DNA from: Paucihalobacter ruber
GTDB taxonomy: Bacteria; Bacteroidota; Bacteroidia; Flavobacteriales; Flavobacteriaceae
Assembly: GCF_006494535.1 (NCBI RefSeq)
Contig: NZ_VHIQ01000002.1
Location: forward strand, 124,001-188,000
Length of the DNA: 64,000 nucleotides
Reading direction: 5' to 3'
Part shown: positions 18,461 through 27,386 of the stretch, piece after piece
Layout: each line of letters opens with the position of its first letter
Position numbering within the stretch: position 1 is the first letter of the stretch
Translations under genes and position numbers: made by a program
The notes under the pieces: model-generated
Database searches by the model: none
The model's input: the letters and a program-made list of their open reading frames with translations, nothing else
Told to the model about the DNA's origin: nothing

Positions 18461-19984
18461 TTGAATATCATGTTTAAAGTAAAATATATCTGGCTGTTAC
18501 TCATTTTTATAGGTTTAACAGCATGTAGTAATGACGACGACTCAGGTGAACCAATAGTAACCTTGCCCGATTTAACCGCGGGAGAAGCAAATTTCTCAAA
18601 CTTTGTAACGCTTGGAAATTCTCTTACTGCAGGATTTCAAGATAACGCACTCTTTATAGCGAGTCAAAATAACTCATTTCCAAATACGCTAGCCGAAAAA
18701 TTTGCGCTTGTTGGTGGTGGCAACTTTAGACAACCACTTATGAACGACAACTTTGGTGGTATAGCTATTGGCGGGCAGCGAATTTTGCAACCCAGATTAG
18801 TTTTTGGCGGTGCCGGCCCGGTACCATTAGAATCTATTATTGGTCCAGTAACCGTTACTACCGATTTAGCCGTGAATAACCCAACCGGACCTTTCAATAA
18901 TATGGGAGTTCCGGGAGCAAAAAGTTTTCATTTGGCTGCTCCTGGCTACGGTAATATTGCCGGTGTTGCTATGGGAGCCGCTAATCCTTATTTCGTTAGA
19001 ATGGCTTCCAGCCCAAATAGCACAGTAATCGCCGATGCAGTTGGCCAAAATCCAACATTTTTCAGTCTTTGGATAGGTAATAATGATGTGCTTGGATTTG
19101 CCACCTCAGGTGGTTCTGGCGTAAGTCAGCAAGGAAATTTAAATCCGGCAACTTACGGCGGTAACGATATCACCGATAGTAATGTTTTTGCAAGTGTTTA
19201 CTCCCAATACATCGCTGCTTTAACGGCCAATGGCGCCAAAGGTGTAGTAGCTAACATTCCTGATGTTACTACCATTCCCTATTTTACAACAGTACCACAT
19301 AACCCAATACCTTTGGATGCCAATACCGCCGCGGCAGTTAATAATGCTTATGCACCATATAACGGTGGCTTATTACAAGCCGAACAATTCGGATTAATAA
19401 GTGCAGATGAAAGAGCAGCGAGAACCATCAATTTTACAGCCTCTAGCCGTAATGCAGTAGTAATTGTAGATGAAGATCTCACAAACTTAGGTGGTCTTGG
19501 TCTACCAAACTTCAGACAAGCAACAGCAAATGATTTGGTAGTGCTTCCGGCGGCAAGTTTTATTGGCACTTTAGCAGACCCTAACAACCCTCTATCTGTT
19601 AACGGAGTGGCCGTTCCACTGGCAGATCGATGGGTCTTAACTCCTAATGAGCAACAATTAGTGGCAACTGCTACTCAAAATTTTAATACCACCATTAGTA
19701 ATATTGCTCAGCAAAACAATTTGGCGCTTGTAGATGCCAATGCACTGCTTACACAACTTTCGCAAGGCGGCATTGCTTCAGGTAATTTTATACTTAATGC
19801 CAGTTTGGTTACCGGTGGTGCTTTTTCTTTAGATGGTGTTCACCCAAACTCCAGAGGTTACGCCTTAATAGCTAACGAGTTTATGAAAGCCATTGACCTG
19901 GCCTACGGTTCAAATTTTGAAGCATCGGGTAATTTAGTTAATGTAGGAGATTTCCCTACAAACTATTCGCCATTGTTACAATAA
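18461..19984 (+). CDS. SGNH/GDSL-family outer-membrane lipoprotein
   Basis: The lipobox LTAC (C22) predicts a lipoprotein. SGNH blocks are visible: LGNSLTAG at 51-58 (GNSL in place of GDSL, keeping the nucleophile S54), WIGNNDVLGF (block III, G-x-ND) and LDGVHPNSRG (block V with Asp and His). SGNH hydrolases remove acyl or acetyl groups from lipids and glycans. The long insert between blocks III and V makes it larger (507 residues) than minimal members. It ends in a strong terminator at 20008-20037 and is paired with the preceding TonB receptor. Either ATG (residue 1 or 4) could be the start. Confidence 0.87.
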   Translation: MNIMFKVKYIWLLLIFIGLTACSNDDDSGEPIVTLPDLTAGEANFSNFVTLGNSLTAGFQDNALFIASQNNSFPNTLAEKFALVGGGNFRQPLMNDNFGGIAIGGQRILQPRLVFGGAGPVPLESIIGPVTVTTDLAVNNPTGPFNNMGVPGAKSFHLAAPGYGNIAGVAMGAANPYFVRMASSPNSTVIADAVGQNPTFFSLWIGNNDVLGFATSGGSGVSQQGNLNPATYGGNDITDSNVFASVYSQYIAALTANGAKGVVANIPDVTTIPYFTTVPHNPIPLDANTAAAVNNAYAPYNGGLLQAEQFGLISADERAARTINFTASSRNAVVIVDEDLTNLGGLGLPNFRQATANDLVVLPAASFIGTLADPNNPLSVNGVAVPLADRWVLTPNEQQLVATATQNFNTTISNIAQQNNLALVDANALLTQLSQGGIASGNFILNASLVTGGAFSLDGVHPNSRGYALIANEFMKAIDLAYGSNFEASGNLVNVGDFPTNYSPLLQ

Positions 19985-20007
19985 AACTCAGTGTAAAATA
20001 CAAGTAT

Positions 20008-20037
20008 AAAACACCTCTATTCCAGAGGTGTTTTTTT
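20008..20037 (+). terminator. Rho-independent terminator after the SGNH gene
   Basis: AAACACCTCT and AGAGGTGTTT form a stem with loop ATTCC, followed by a T run. It ends the TonB receptor-SGNH unit before the atpD promoter. Confidence 0.9.
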
Positions 20038-20083
20038 ATGTTTCAAAAAAATAAAAAACACTTTATTATAAACTAAAAACTGC

Positions 20084-20091
20084 TATCTTTG
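20084..20091 (+). promoter_or_regulatory. Putative -7 box for atpD-atpC
   Basis: TATCTTTG followed by CAGC fits TAnnTTTG. The leader to the ATG at 20152 would be about 54 nt. A TTTA about 18 nt upstream is a weak -33 candidate. Confidence 0.6.
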
Positions 20092-20148
20092 CAGCGCGAA
20101 ATCCAGACGGGTTTTGTTTAATTAATTAGCATAATAATAAACAAATAA

Positions 20149-21660
<1,512 letters not shown>

Positions 21661-21685
21661 AATTAGCAGTTGTTAAATTAAGCTT

Positions 21686-21961
21686 ATGAATTTAGAAATC
21701 GTTTCACCAGAAGCCACCTTGTTTAACGGAGAAGTAACCTCGGTTGCAGTACCCGGATTAAACGGCGAATTTGAGATGCTTAATAATCACGCACCGGTGG
21801 TGTCAATTTTAAAAAGCGGATACGTTAAAATAAAAGGTGACATTCAGCTTGATCAAGTAAATCAAGGAAAATTTATTAAAAAAGATAAATGCTACTGGCT
21901 CGAAATCAATTCCGGAACAATAGAAATGAAAAATAACAAAGTCATTGTTCTGGCAGAATAA
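21686..21961 (+). CDS. atpC: ATP synthase F1 subunit epsilon, short form
   Basis: The 91 residues cover the N-terminal beta-sandwich domain, with MNLEIVSPEATLFNGEV at the start and GEFEMLNNHAPVVSIL at 33-48. The C-terminal two-helix domain, which in E. coli (139 aa) extends to inhibit ATP hydrolysis, is missing. The stop at 21961 is followed within 20 bp by a strong terminator, so this is a natural short form and not a frameshift. The subunit couples the central stalk to rotation; helix-based inhibition should not operate here. Confidence 0.95.
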   Translation: MNLEIVSPEATLFNGEVTSVAVPGLNGEFEMLNNHAPVVSILKSGYVKIKGDIQLDQVNQGKFIKKDKCYWLEINSGTIEMKNNKVIVLAE

Positions 21962-21976
21962 AAACTTAGGTATCAT

Positions 21977-22016
21977 AAATAAAAAATGCGAAGTAAATAC
22001 TTCGCATTTTTTATTT
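21977..22016. terminator. Bidirectional terminator between atpC and the lectin-like gene
   Basis: A perfect 18-bp inverted repeat (21977-21994 and 21999-22016) with loop AAAT, GC-rich at the centre (GCGAAG/CTTCGC) and A/T runs on both sides. It can stop atpC transcripts and the convergent gene at 22051. Confidence 0.93.
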
Positions 22017-22050
22017 AAACTGTTCATGTTCAGCCATAAAATTGAATATA

Positions 22051-24072
22051 TTAGCGTTTTAGAGTAAAGTGAGATCTAAATAACCTTGGCAAGTCATCTT
22101 CACCAAAATACCTAACTTCAAACCAGTAGTCGTTAGTTGGCATTAACTCGCCATTATACATGCCATCCCAACCGGAAAGCGCCGGGTTAACAACTTTTAG
22201 AATTTTACCATATCGATCAAAAATACTAATGGTTGCATTGGGTTGGTCTCTCAAACAGGCAATGTTCCAAACATCATTAAACCCATCACCGTTAGGCGTA
22301 AAAAATTTTGGGTATACTAAAATAAGGAAAGTTGTTATGGCGGTATTACTACAGCCTGAAGTTTCCCTAACTGCAATAAAATGATCCTCACAACCTGAAA
22401 TTCGCGTGAAAACCGGTTCTTGTACCCATGTTTCGTTATCTAATTTGTATTCATAATTTCCTGTACCACCACTAACCACAACTCTAACGCTTTGATTATC
22501 ATCAAACGGTGCCGAAATAACTTCGACTTCTACAAATAGTTCAGCAATGGGTAAAACCTCAATGGTAAGCGTTGTTTCAATCGAACACTGGTTGGCATCT
22601 GGTGCAAATGTATAAGTCGTCGTTTCTGTATTATTAAAATCAGGAAACCAAGAACCGCTAATGCCATTATTAGAAACTATAGGTAAAAGACCGTTTGATG
22701 ATTGTCCTTGGCAAATATCATCAACCTCATTAAAGACTGGAATAATAGGATCTGATACAGTAATTTCTAAGGTAGCCGTAGTTGTACAACCCTGATTTGG
22801 ATTTGGTGTAAAGGTATAAATAGTGGTAGCAGTGTTGTTTAACTCGGGCGACCAGGTCCCTGATATACCATTATTTGAAATGGTAGGAAGCGCCTCTAAA
22901 AATTCTCCGGGGCAAATGGTAGCAACAGAATCAAAAACCGGAGCAATGCTAGGAATAACTACAATGGTTAATTCAACCTCAACAGCACACTCATCGGCAT
23001 TTGGCGTAAATGTATAAGTAGTAGTTTGGGTATTATTTAATTGGGGCGACCAGCTACCCGAAATACCATTTAACGAAGTAACAGGCAGTGCCGCTATAGC
23101 AGCGCCTTCGCAAATAGGTGACACAGGATTAAAAACAGGGTCTTCAACCGGAAATACAGATAACGTAAATTCTTCAACGGTGGTGTCTCCACAAATATCA
23201 CTTATGGTTACTGTGTACGTGGTGGTGGTGGTTGGAGAAAATTCAGGATTTGCAATGTTGGGATTACTAATTCCCGTTGTTGGAGTCCATGAGTAAGAAT
23301 CACCACTCGGAATCGTGGCATCAATTACTTTTGAAGATCCCAAACAAATAAAATCGTCTTGAAGTTGCAGATTATCTACAAACGAAATACTGTTAAAGCA
23401 AACCTCATGAACATTAGTTAATCCGCCTGTAGAACCTACAAAGCCAAAAAACACGGTATCGTCACCAGAAAAAATAGTTGATTTTACGTCTTGGTTCAAA
23501 GTTAAACGCAAAACACAATCAAAATAAACCATTAAAGTATTGCTAGCGGCTAGCCACTCTATCTTTATTTCATGAAAGTTTCCATCTTCAATATTTAAAC
23601 TTGTAGCACTCGCTTGAATAGGTCCAGATAAATTATTCACACTATTATTGTGATTTGGATCTCCGTTTTTCATGATAGAAATGTGGTCCCAGGCAGGATC
23701 TCCTAAATCGGTATTCTGGTAAGTGTCAAATTCTATAATCAAAGATGGTGATATTCCTGCATATGCCAATCCTCCACCAGAAAAACCGAGTTGCGGATTA
23801 GAATTTCTTTTAAAAACTAAAGCCATACCGTCCGCACCATTGGCATCTAAAAATCCGAAGTTATTTTGATATCTAATGGTAAAATCCGAATCAAAATCAA
23901 TAGGATTATCATACCAAACACCACCTGTTTGGTCTGGTAAATTTTGAGTAATCGTGTAACAATTATTGCCTTGATCTATGGCATCTCCAATAAGTGTGGC
24001 GTTTAATTGCGCCATAGCAGTGTTTGATATAAGCAATACCGCTACAACAAGATTGTAAATTTTAAATTGCAA
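22051..24072 (-). CDS. Lectin-like surface protein with type B T9SS C-terminal domain
   Basis: Signal peptide 1-22. About 25-235 resembles bacterial legume-lectin-like domains (GADGMALVF, LIIEFDTYQN, FFGFVGSTGG). A PKD/Ig-like unit follows (about 240-310), then three near-identical units of about 65 residues, each with NNGISG or LNGISG, a SWSP-like block and TTTYTF. Residues 587-673 are a gliding-motility-associated (CHU_C, type B) tail with FFTPNGDGFNDVW. Type B cargo is exported by the type IX system, usually with a PorP/SprF-like partner, which is not in this window. A role in adhesion or glycan binding is likely but unproven. Its 3' end faces atpC. Confidence 0.88.
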   Translation of the reverse strand: MQFKIYNLVVAVLLISNTAMAQLNATLIGDAIDQGNNCYTITQNLPDQTGGVWYDNPIDFDSDFTIRYQNNFGFLDANGADGMALVFKRNSNPQLGFSGGGLAYAGISPSLIIEFDTYQNTDLGDPAWDHISIMKNGDPNHNNSVNNLSGPIQASATSLNIEDGNFHEIKIEWLAASNTLMVYFDCVLRLTLNQDVKSTIFSGDDTVFFGFVGSTGGLTNVHEVCFNSISFVDNLQLQDDFICLGSSKVIDATIPSGDSYSWTPTTGISNPNIANPEFSPTTTTTYTVTISDICGDTTVEEFTLSVFPVEDPVFNPVSPICEGAAIAALPVTSLNGISGSWSPQLNNTQTTTYTFTPNADECAVEVELTIVVIPSIAPVFDSVATICPGEFLEALPTISNNGISGTWSPELNNTATTIYTFTPNPNQGCTTTATLEITVSDPIIPVFNEVDDICQGQSSNGLLPIVSNNGISGSWFPDFNNTETTTYTFAPDANQCSIETTLTIEVLPIAELFVEVEVISAPFDDNQSVRVVVSGGTGNYEYKLDNETWVQEPVFTRISGCEDHFIAVRETSGCSNTAITTFLILVYPKFFTPNGDGFNDVWNIACLRDQPNATISIFDRYGKILKVVNPALSGWDGMYNGELMPTNDYWFEVRYFGEDDLPRLFRSHFTLKR

Positions 24073-24166
24073 TTTTTATTCTTTTTGCTTAAAAATATAA
24101 CAAATCCCGCAAATGCCTTTATTATGAGCAAAAAATTAAGTTCAGCCTCTGTTTTACAGCATTGGT

Positions 24167-24385
24167 TTATTTGATAGGGTCTTCTTCAACAAATTCCAAA
24201 ATATCTCCTGGCTGACAATCTAATGCCTTGCAAATGGCCTCAAGCGTAGAAAACCTCATGGCCTTGGCTTTTCCGGTTTTTAAAATGGAGAGATTTGCGG
24301 TTGTAATACCAACTATTTCAGCCAATTCATTACTTTTCATGTCTCGTTTGGCGAGCATTAGGTCTAGATTTACTACAATCGGCAT
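24167..24385 (-). CDS. XRE-type transcriptional regulator (YozG/HTH_26-like)
   Basis: The 72-residue protein is almost entirely a Cro/CI helix-turn-helix (NELAEIVGITTANLSILKTG at about 19-38) with a short acidic tail. It is last in a three-gene set behind two DUF2975 membrane proteins, 2 bp from the preceding gene, the usual YozG-DUF2975 pairing. The two palindromes around the promoter at 25357-25408 are good candidates for its operators, giving autoregulation. The signal it senses, possibly through the membrane partners, is unknown. Confidence 0.9.
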   Translation of the reverse strand: MPIVVNLDLMLAKRDMKSNELAEIVGITTANLSILKTGKAKAMRFSTLEAICKALDCQPGDILEFVEEDPIK

Positions 24386-24387
24386 AC

Positions 24388-24897
24388 TTATATGGTTAAA
24401 TCGTTTTCGGTTTGAATCTTTCTTCCTTTATCCAGAACTTTGGAAAAAAGTATAAAAAACAAACCCAAAATCATGAGCATTATATATAAACCTTTAGAAT
24501 CAATATTCAAATAAACTTGGTGACTAAGATCATTTAAAAGAACCCGATTAACAATTTCGGTTATTGAGGTAATTATTCCTAAAATTCCTGCCCCTAAAAA
24601 TAATTTTCCGGATGTTTCAAAGCAACTTATTAATTTATCATTAAAAAAATCTCTCTTTACTACAATATTGATTTTACTAATAAGAACGAATACTCCAAAA
24701 ACAAAAGCTAATAAGGCGATAGCTTTAAAAACAAAAATTAGCTTAATATTTAATGAAGGACTCTGGTTAAAATAATTTCCTGTAAATAACACATCAATAT
24801 TAAAAAACAATCCTAATGTTGATATGAGTAAATTACTTATAATGGCTAAAACCAATAATGAAAAAAGTACTGAAATAATAATTCTAAAAGTTTTCAT
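24388..24897 (-). CDS. DUF2975 membrane protein, copy 1
   Basis: 169 residues with four hydrophobic spans and the C-terminus KIQTENDLTI, typical of DUF2975 proteins that travel with small XRE regulators. It is 2 bp from the XRE gene and 2 bp from the second DUF2975 gene. A function as membrane sensor or partner of the regulator is inferred from context only. The last 24 bases of coding sequence are identical to those of the next copy (24906-24929), so the two are paralogues by tandem duplication. Confidence 0.82.
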   Translation of the reverse strand: MKTFRIIISVLFSLLVLAIISNLLISTLGLFFNIDVLFTGNYFNQSPSLNIKLIFVFKAIALLAFVFGVFVLISKINIVVKRDFFNDKLISCFETSGKLFLGAGILGIITSITEIVNRVLLNDLSHQVYLNIDSKGLYIMLMILGLFFILFSKVLDKGRKIQTENDLTI

Positions 24898-24899
24898 GT

Positions 24900-25346
24900 C
24901 TATACGGTTAAATCGTTTTCGGTTTGAATTTGAAAACCTTGTTGAAAAATAGCAGCCACAAACAATGCAAAAACCATCAACACTAAATTTGAAAATGAAT
25001 GAAGAAAAAATGCTTCCAAGAATCCCACTTCAAAAAAAGATAATGCAACGTAAAAATTATAAACGGCTGCAAATAGACTACACCAAGCGAATAAATATAA
25101 ATACCTCATACTTTGTCGCGTAAACAAAGTCTTTCTTTGAAATGAGTAAAAGAGCAATGCCAACGGAATAAGTAAGGCAAAATAGTTAATTAAGGGTTGA
25201 AGACTTAACAATAAAAGGGAAGATTCCTTTTGTAAAAGTCTTGGAAAATAATTAATAGTTAACATTAACACCCCAAACAAACACAAGATAACCAACCAAA
25301 ACAATACCGCAGAAACAGATTTTTTTCCAAACATTTTTATTTTCAT
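24900..25346 (-). CDS. DUF2975-like membrane protein, copy 2
   Basis: I start it at the ATG at 25346 (MKIKMFGKK, 148 residues). A longer frame reaches 25436, but its first 30 codons run through the promoter and operators at 25357-25408. It has four hydrophobic spans and the C-terminus FQIQTENDLTV, matching copy 1. It heads the DUF2975-DUF2975-XRE series. Its sequence apart from the tail has diverged strongly from copy 1, so the two may hetero-oligomerise or respond to different cues; this is inference. Confidence 0.75.
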   Translation of the reverse strand: MKIKMFGKKSVSAVLFWLVILCLFGVLMLTINYFPRLLQKESSLLLLSLQPLINYFALLIPLALLFYSFQRKTLFTRQSMRYLYLFAWCSLFAAVYNFYVALSFFEVGFLEAFFLHSFSNLVLMVFALFVAAIFQQGFQIQTENDLTV

Positions 25347-25356
25347 AATACTAAAA

Positions 25357-25408
25357 TTATCGTTTAACGATAACAAATGTAATAAAATTATCGTAAAACA
25401 ATAATTTT
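25357..25408. promoter_or_regulatory. Paired palindromic operators around the DUF2975-XRE promoter
   Basis: Site 1, 25357-25373, is a perfect palindrome TTATCGTTTAACGATAA. Site 2, 25384-25408, has 11-bp arms with one mismatch, and its 17-bp core TTATCGTAAAACAATAA equals site 1 in length and half-site. Centres are 31 bp apart, about three helical turns. A minus-strand -7 box TACATTTG (25374-25381) lies exactly between them. Site 1 would cover the start of transcription and site 2 the -33/-7 spacer, the layout expected of a repressor. Confidence 0.75.
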
Positions 25409-25436
25409 TATACAATTTAATTTCAAACCAATACAT

Positions 25437-25466
25437 TTTTGCTTGTTTAGATTAATTCTATCTTTG
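25437..25466 (+). promoter_or_regulatory. Promoter of the BtuB-sized TonB receptor
   Basis: TTTTG (25437-25441) and TATCTTTG (25459-25466) fit the Bacteroidetes -33 and -7 boxes with a 17-nt spacer. The predicted start of transcription near 25473 excludes the upstream TTG at 25443 as a start codon. Confidence 0.65.
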
Positions 25467-25484
25467 CCAAAAAAACAACAACAC

Positions 25485-27311
25485 TTGAGATCACTAATCT
25501 TACTTGGTACAGCGCTTATCTTTAATTTTTCTGTCTTAAAAATACAGGCCCAAAATCTACCTTCACAAAGTTTAGATTCTGTCACCATTACCTCAACCCG
25601 TATCGATATACCTTTTAAAGAAAACTCCAGAACCATCACTGTCATTACCGCGGCCGATATTAAAAACAGTGCGGCCGTTAACGTCGCCGATCTATTACAA
25701 CAATTTGCCGGTGTCGACATTAGAAGAAGAGGTACCGGTGGCAGCCAGGCCGATCTGCACATTAGAGGTGGCGGTTTTGATCAAACCTTGCTGTTGATTG
25801 ACGGCATTAAAATGGACGATTCGCAAACCGGTCATCATACCATGAATGCTGCCTTGCCAATAGAGGTGATTGAACGCATCGAAATAATTAAAGGTCCTGC
25901 CGCTCGTATTTTTGGGCAAAATGCCTTTACCGGAGCCATTAATATCGTTACCAAAAACCAGTTGTCTAACACAGTTTCAACCAATATTGAAACCGGATCT
26001 TTCGGTCAGTTGAATGCTTCGGTTACTGTGGGTAGTGAGCTTAACAATACATCGCATTTGGTACATGCCGGTAAAGTCACTTCGGATGGTTATCGTATCA
26101 ATTCAGATTATGATAATTCAAATTATTTCTTAAAAAGTGTATTCAACAAAAACAATCAGCCCATTGAAATGATTGCCACCTTTTTTGATCGGAAATTTGG
26201 AGCTCAGAACTTCTACACCACCAATCCCACTTTTTTTGAATACGAAGAAACCCAGAATAGTCTTGTTGCTTTCACCACCAAGTTCCAGTCAGAAAAACTA
26301 AAAATTCAACCCAGAGTTTACTGGAAACGAAACCAAGATATGTTCTTGTTAAGACGTGACGACCCCACATTTTTTAGAAACTTTCACATCACCCATAAAG
26401 TTGGTGCCGAAGCCAATGCTTCTTATACTTCAACAGCAGGTGTTACAGGTTTTGGGGTAGATCTATCGCACATATCAATTAGCAGTAACAATTTAGGTGA
26501 ACGCAAGAGGTTTATGGCTAATATTTTTGTAGAACATCTGTTCAAATTGGCCAACGACAAACTTGACATCACGCCGGGAGTGGCTTTAACCTATTTTTCG
26601 GATTTCAACTTTCATGCATTTCCTGGTATCGACGTCGGATTTCAAATTACCAAAGACTTAAGAACCTACGGAAACCTTGGTTATACCTATCGCATCCCAA
26701 CCTACACCGATTTGTTTTACAGCGATCCCGCAACGCAGGGCAATCCTGATCTTGAACCCGAAGAAGCTTTTGCGCAGGAAATTGGAATTAAATATGTAAC
26801 TCCTATATTTTCGGTGTCGTTAGCTGTTTTTAACCGCGATGCTACTAATCTCATCGATTATATTAGACCTAATGTAGACGACGCTGTTTTTACGGCCACC
26901 AACATCACCGAGGTCAATACCAAAGGTTTCGAATTTGATGCGGCCTACAATTTTAAATTAAAAGGTTTTACACAAAGTATCAATTTTGGTTATGCCTATT
27001 TAGACGATAATATTCTGGATCAAAATGAAGATTTATCCAGATACTCACTTAACACACTCAGACACCAATATACCACAAGATTTAGCTCACAATTATCTAA
27101 AAATGTGCGCCAAAACATTGTTTATAAATACGCCGAACGTACCACAGGACAAACTTATAATGTTTGGGATGCTTCTGTGTTTTTTCAGTTAAAAAATGTA
27201 GAGTTAAGCATTACCGCCAGCAATATTTTTGATGCCGACTACATTGAAACCGGCTTTGTGCCCATGCCTCCCAGTAATGTACTTTTCGGGTTACGATATA
27301 ATTTTAAGTAA
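25485..27311 (+). CDS. TonB-dependent receptor, BtuB-like size
   Basis: I start it at TTG 25485, which gives a clean signal peptide (RSLILLGTALIF then SVLKIQAQ). A TTG at 25443 lies inside the promoter. The mature protein has a TonB-box-like LDSVTITSTR, a plug with LLQQFAGVDIRRRGTGG, IRGGGFDQTLLLIDGI and IEIIKGPAARIFGQNAF, then a barrel ending in GLRYNFK. At about 608 residues, with this plug, it resembles cobalamin and siderophore receptors. No cobalamin riboswitch is visible upstream, so the ligand is undecided. The divergent DUF2975-XRE operators end 28 bp from its -33 box. Confidence 0.88.
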   Translation: MRSLILLGTALIFNFSVLKIQAQNLPSQSLDSVTITSTRIDIPFKENSRTITVITAADIKNSAAVNVADLLQQFAGVDIRRRGTGGSQADLHIRGGGFDQTLLLIDGIKMDDSQTGHHTMNAALPIEVIERIEIIKGPAARIFGQNAFTGAINIVTKNQLSNTVSTNIETGSFGQLNASVTVGSELNNTSHLVHAGKVTSDGYRINSDYDNSNYFLKSVFNKNNQPIEMIATFFDRKFGAQNFYTTNPTFFEYEETQNSLVAFTTKFQSEKLKIQPRVYWKRNQDMFLLRRDDPTFFRNFHITHKVGAEANASYTSTAGVTGFGVDLSHISISSNNLGERKRFMANIFVEHLFKLANDKLDITPGVALTYFSDFNFHAFPGIDVGFQITKDLRTYGNLGYTYRIPTYTDLFYSDPATQGNPDLEPEEAFAQEIGIKYVTPIFSVSLAVFNRDATNLIDYIRPNVDDAVFTATNITEVNTKGFEFDAAYNFKLKGFTQSINFGYAYLDDNILDQNEDLSRYSLNTLRHQYTTRFSSQLSKNVRQNIVYKYAERTTGQTYNVWDASVFFQLKNVELSITASNIFDADYIETGFVPMPPSNVLFGLRYNFK

Positions 27312-27352
27312 ATTTATAAGACACAATTTTATACAATTTGGTAACCTTTTCT

Positions 27353-27360
27353 TAACTTTG
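27353..27360 (+). promoter_or_regulatory. Putative -7 box for the cupin gene
   Basis: TAACTTTG in the 75-bp gap after the TonB receptor fits TAnnTTTG. No good -33 box is visible at the usual distance. Confidence 0.35.
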
Positions 27361-27386
27361 TTTGCTTAACTTTAATTTTTTAAAAG

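Noticed and set aside
25409-25484. Cobalamin riboswitch upstream of the BtuB-sized receptor
   Set aside because: The leader after the predicted start of transcription is only about 12 nt, and no B12-box-like sequence was found.
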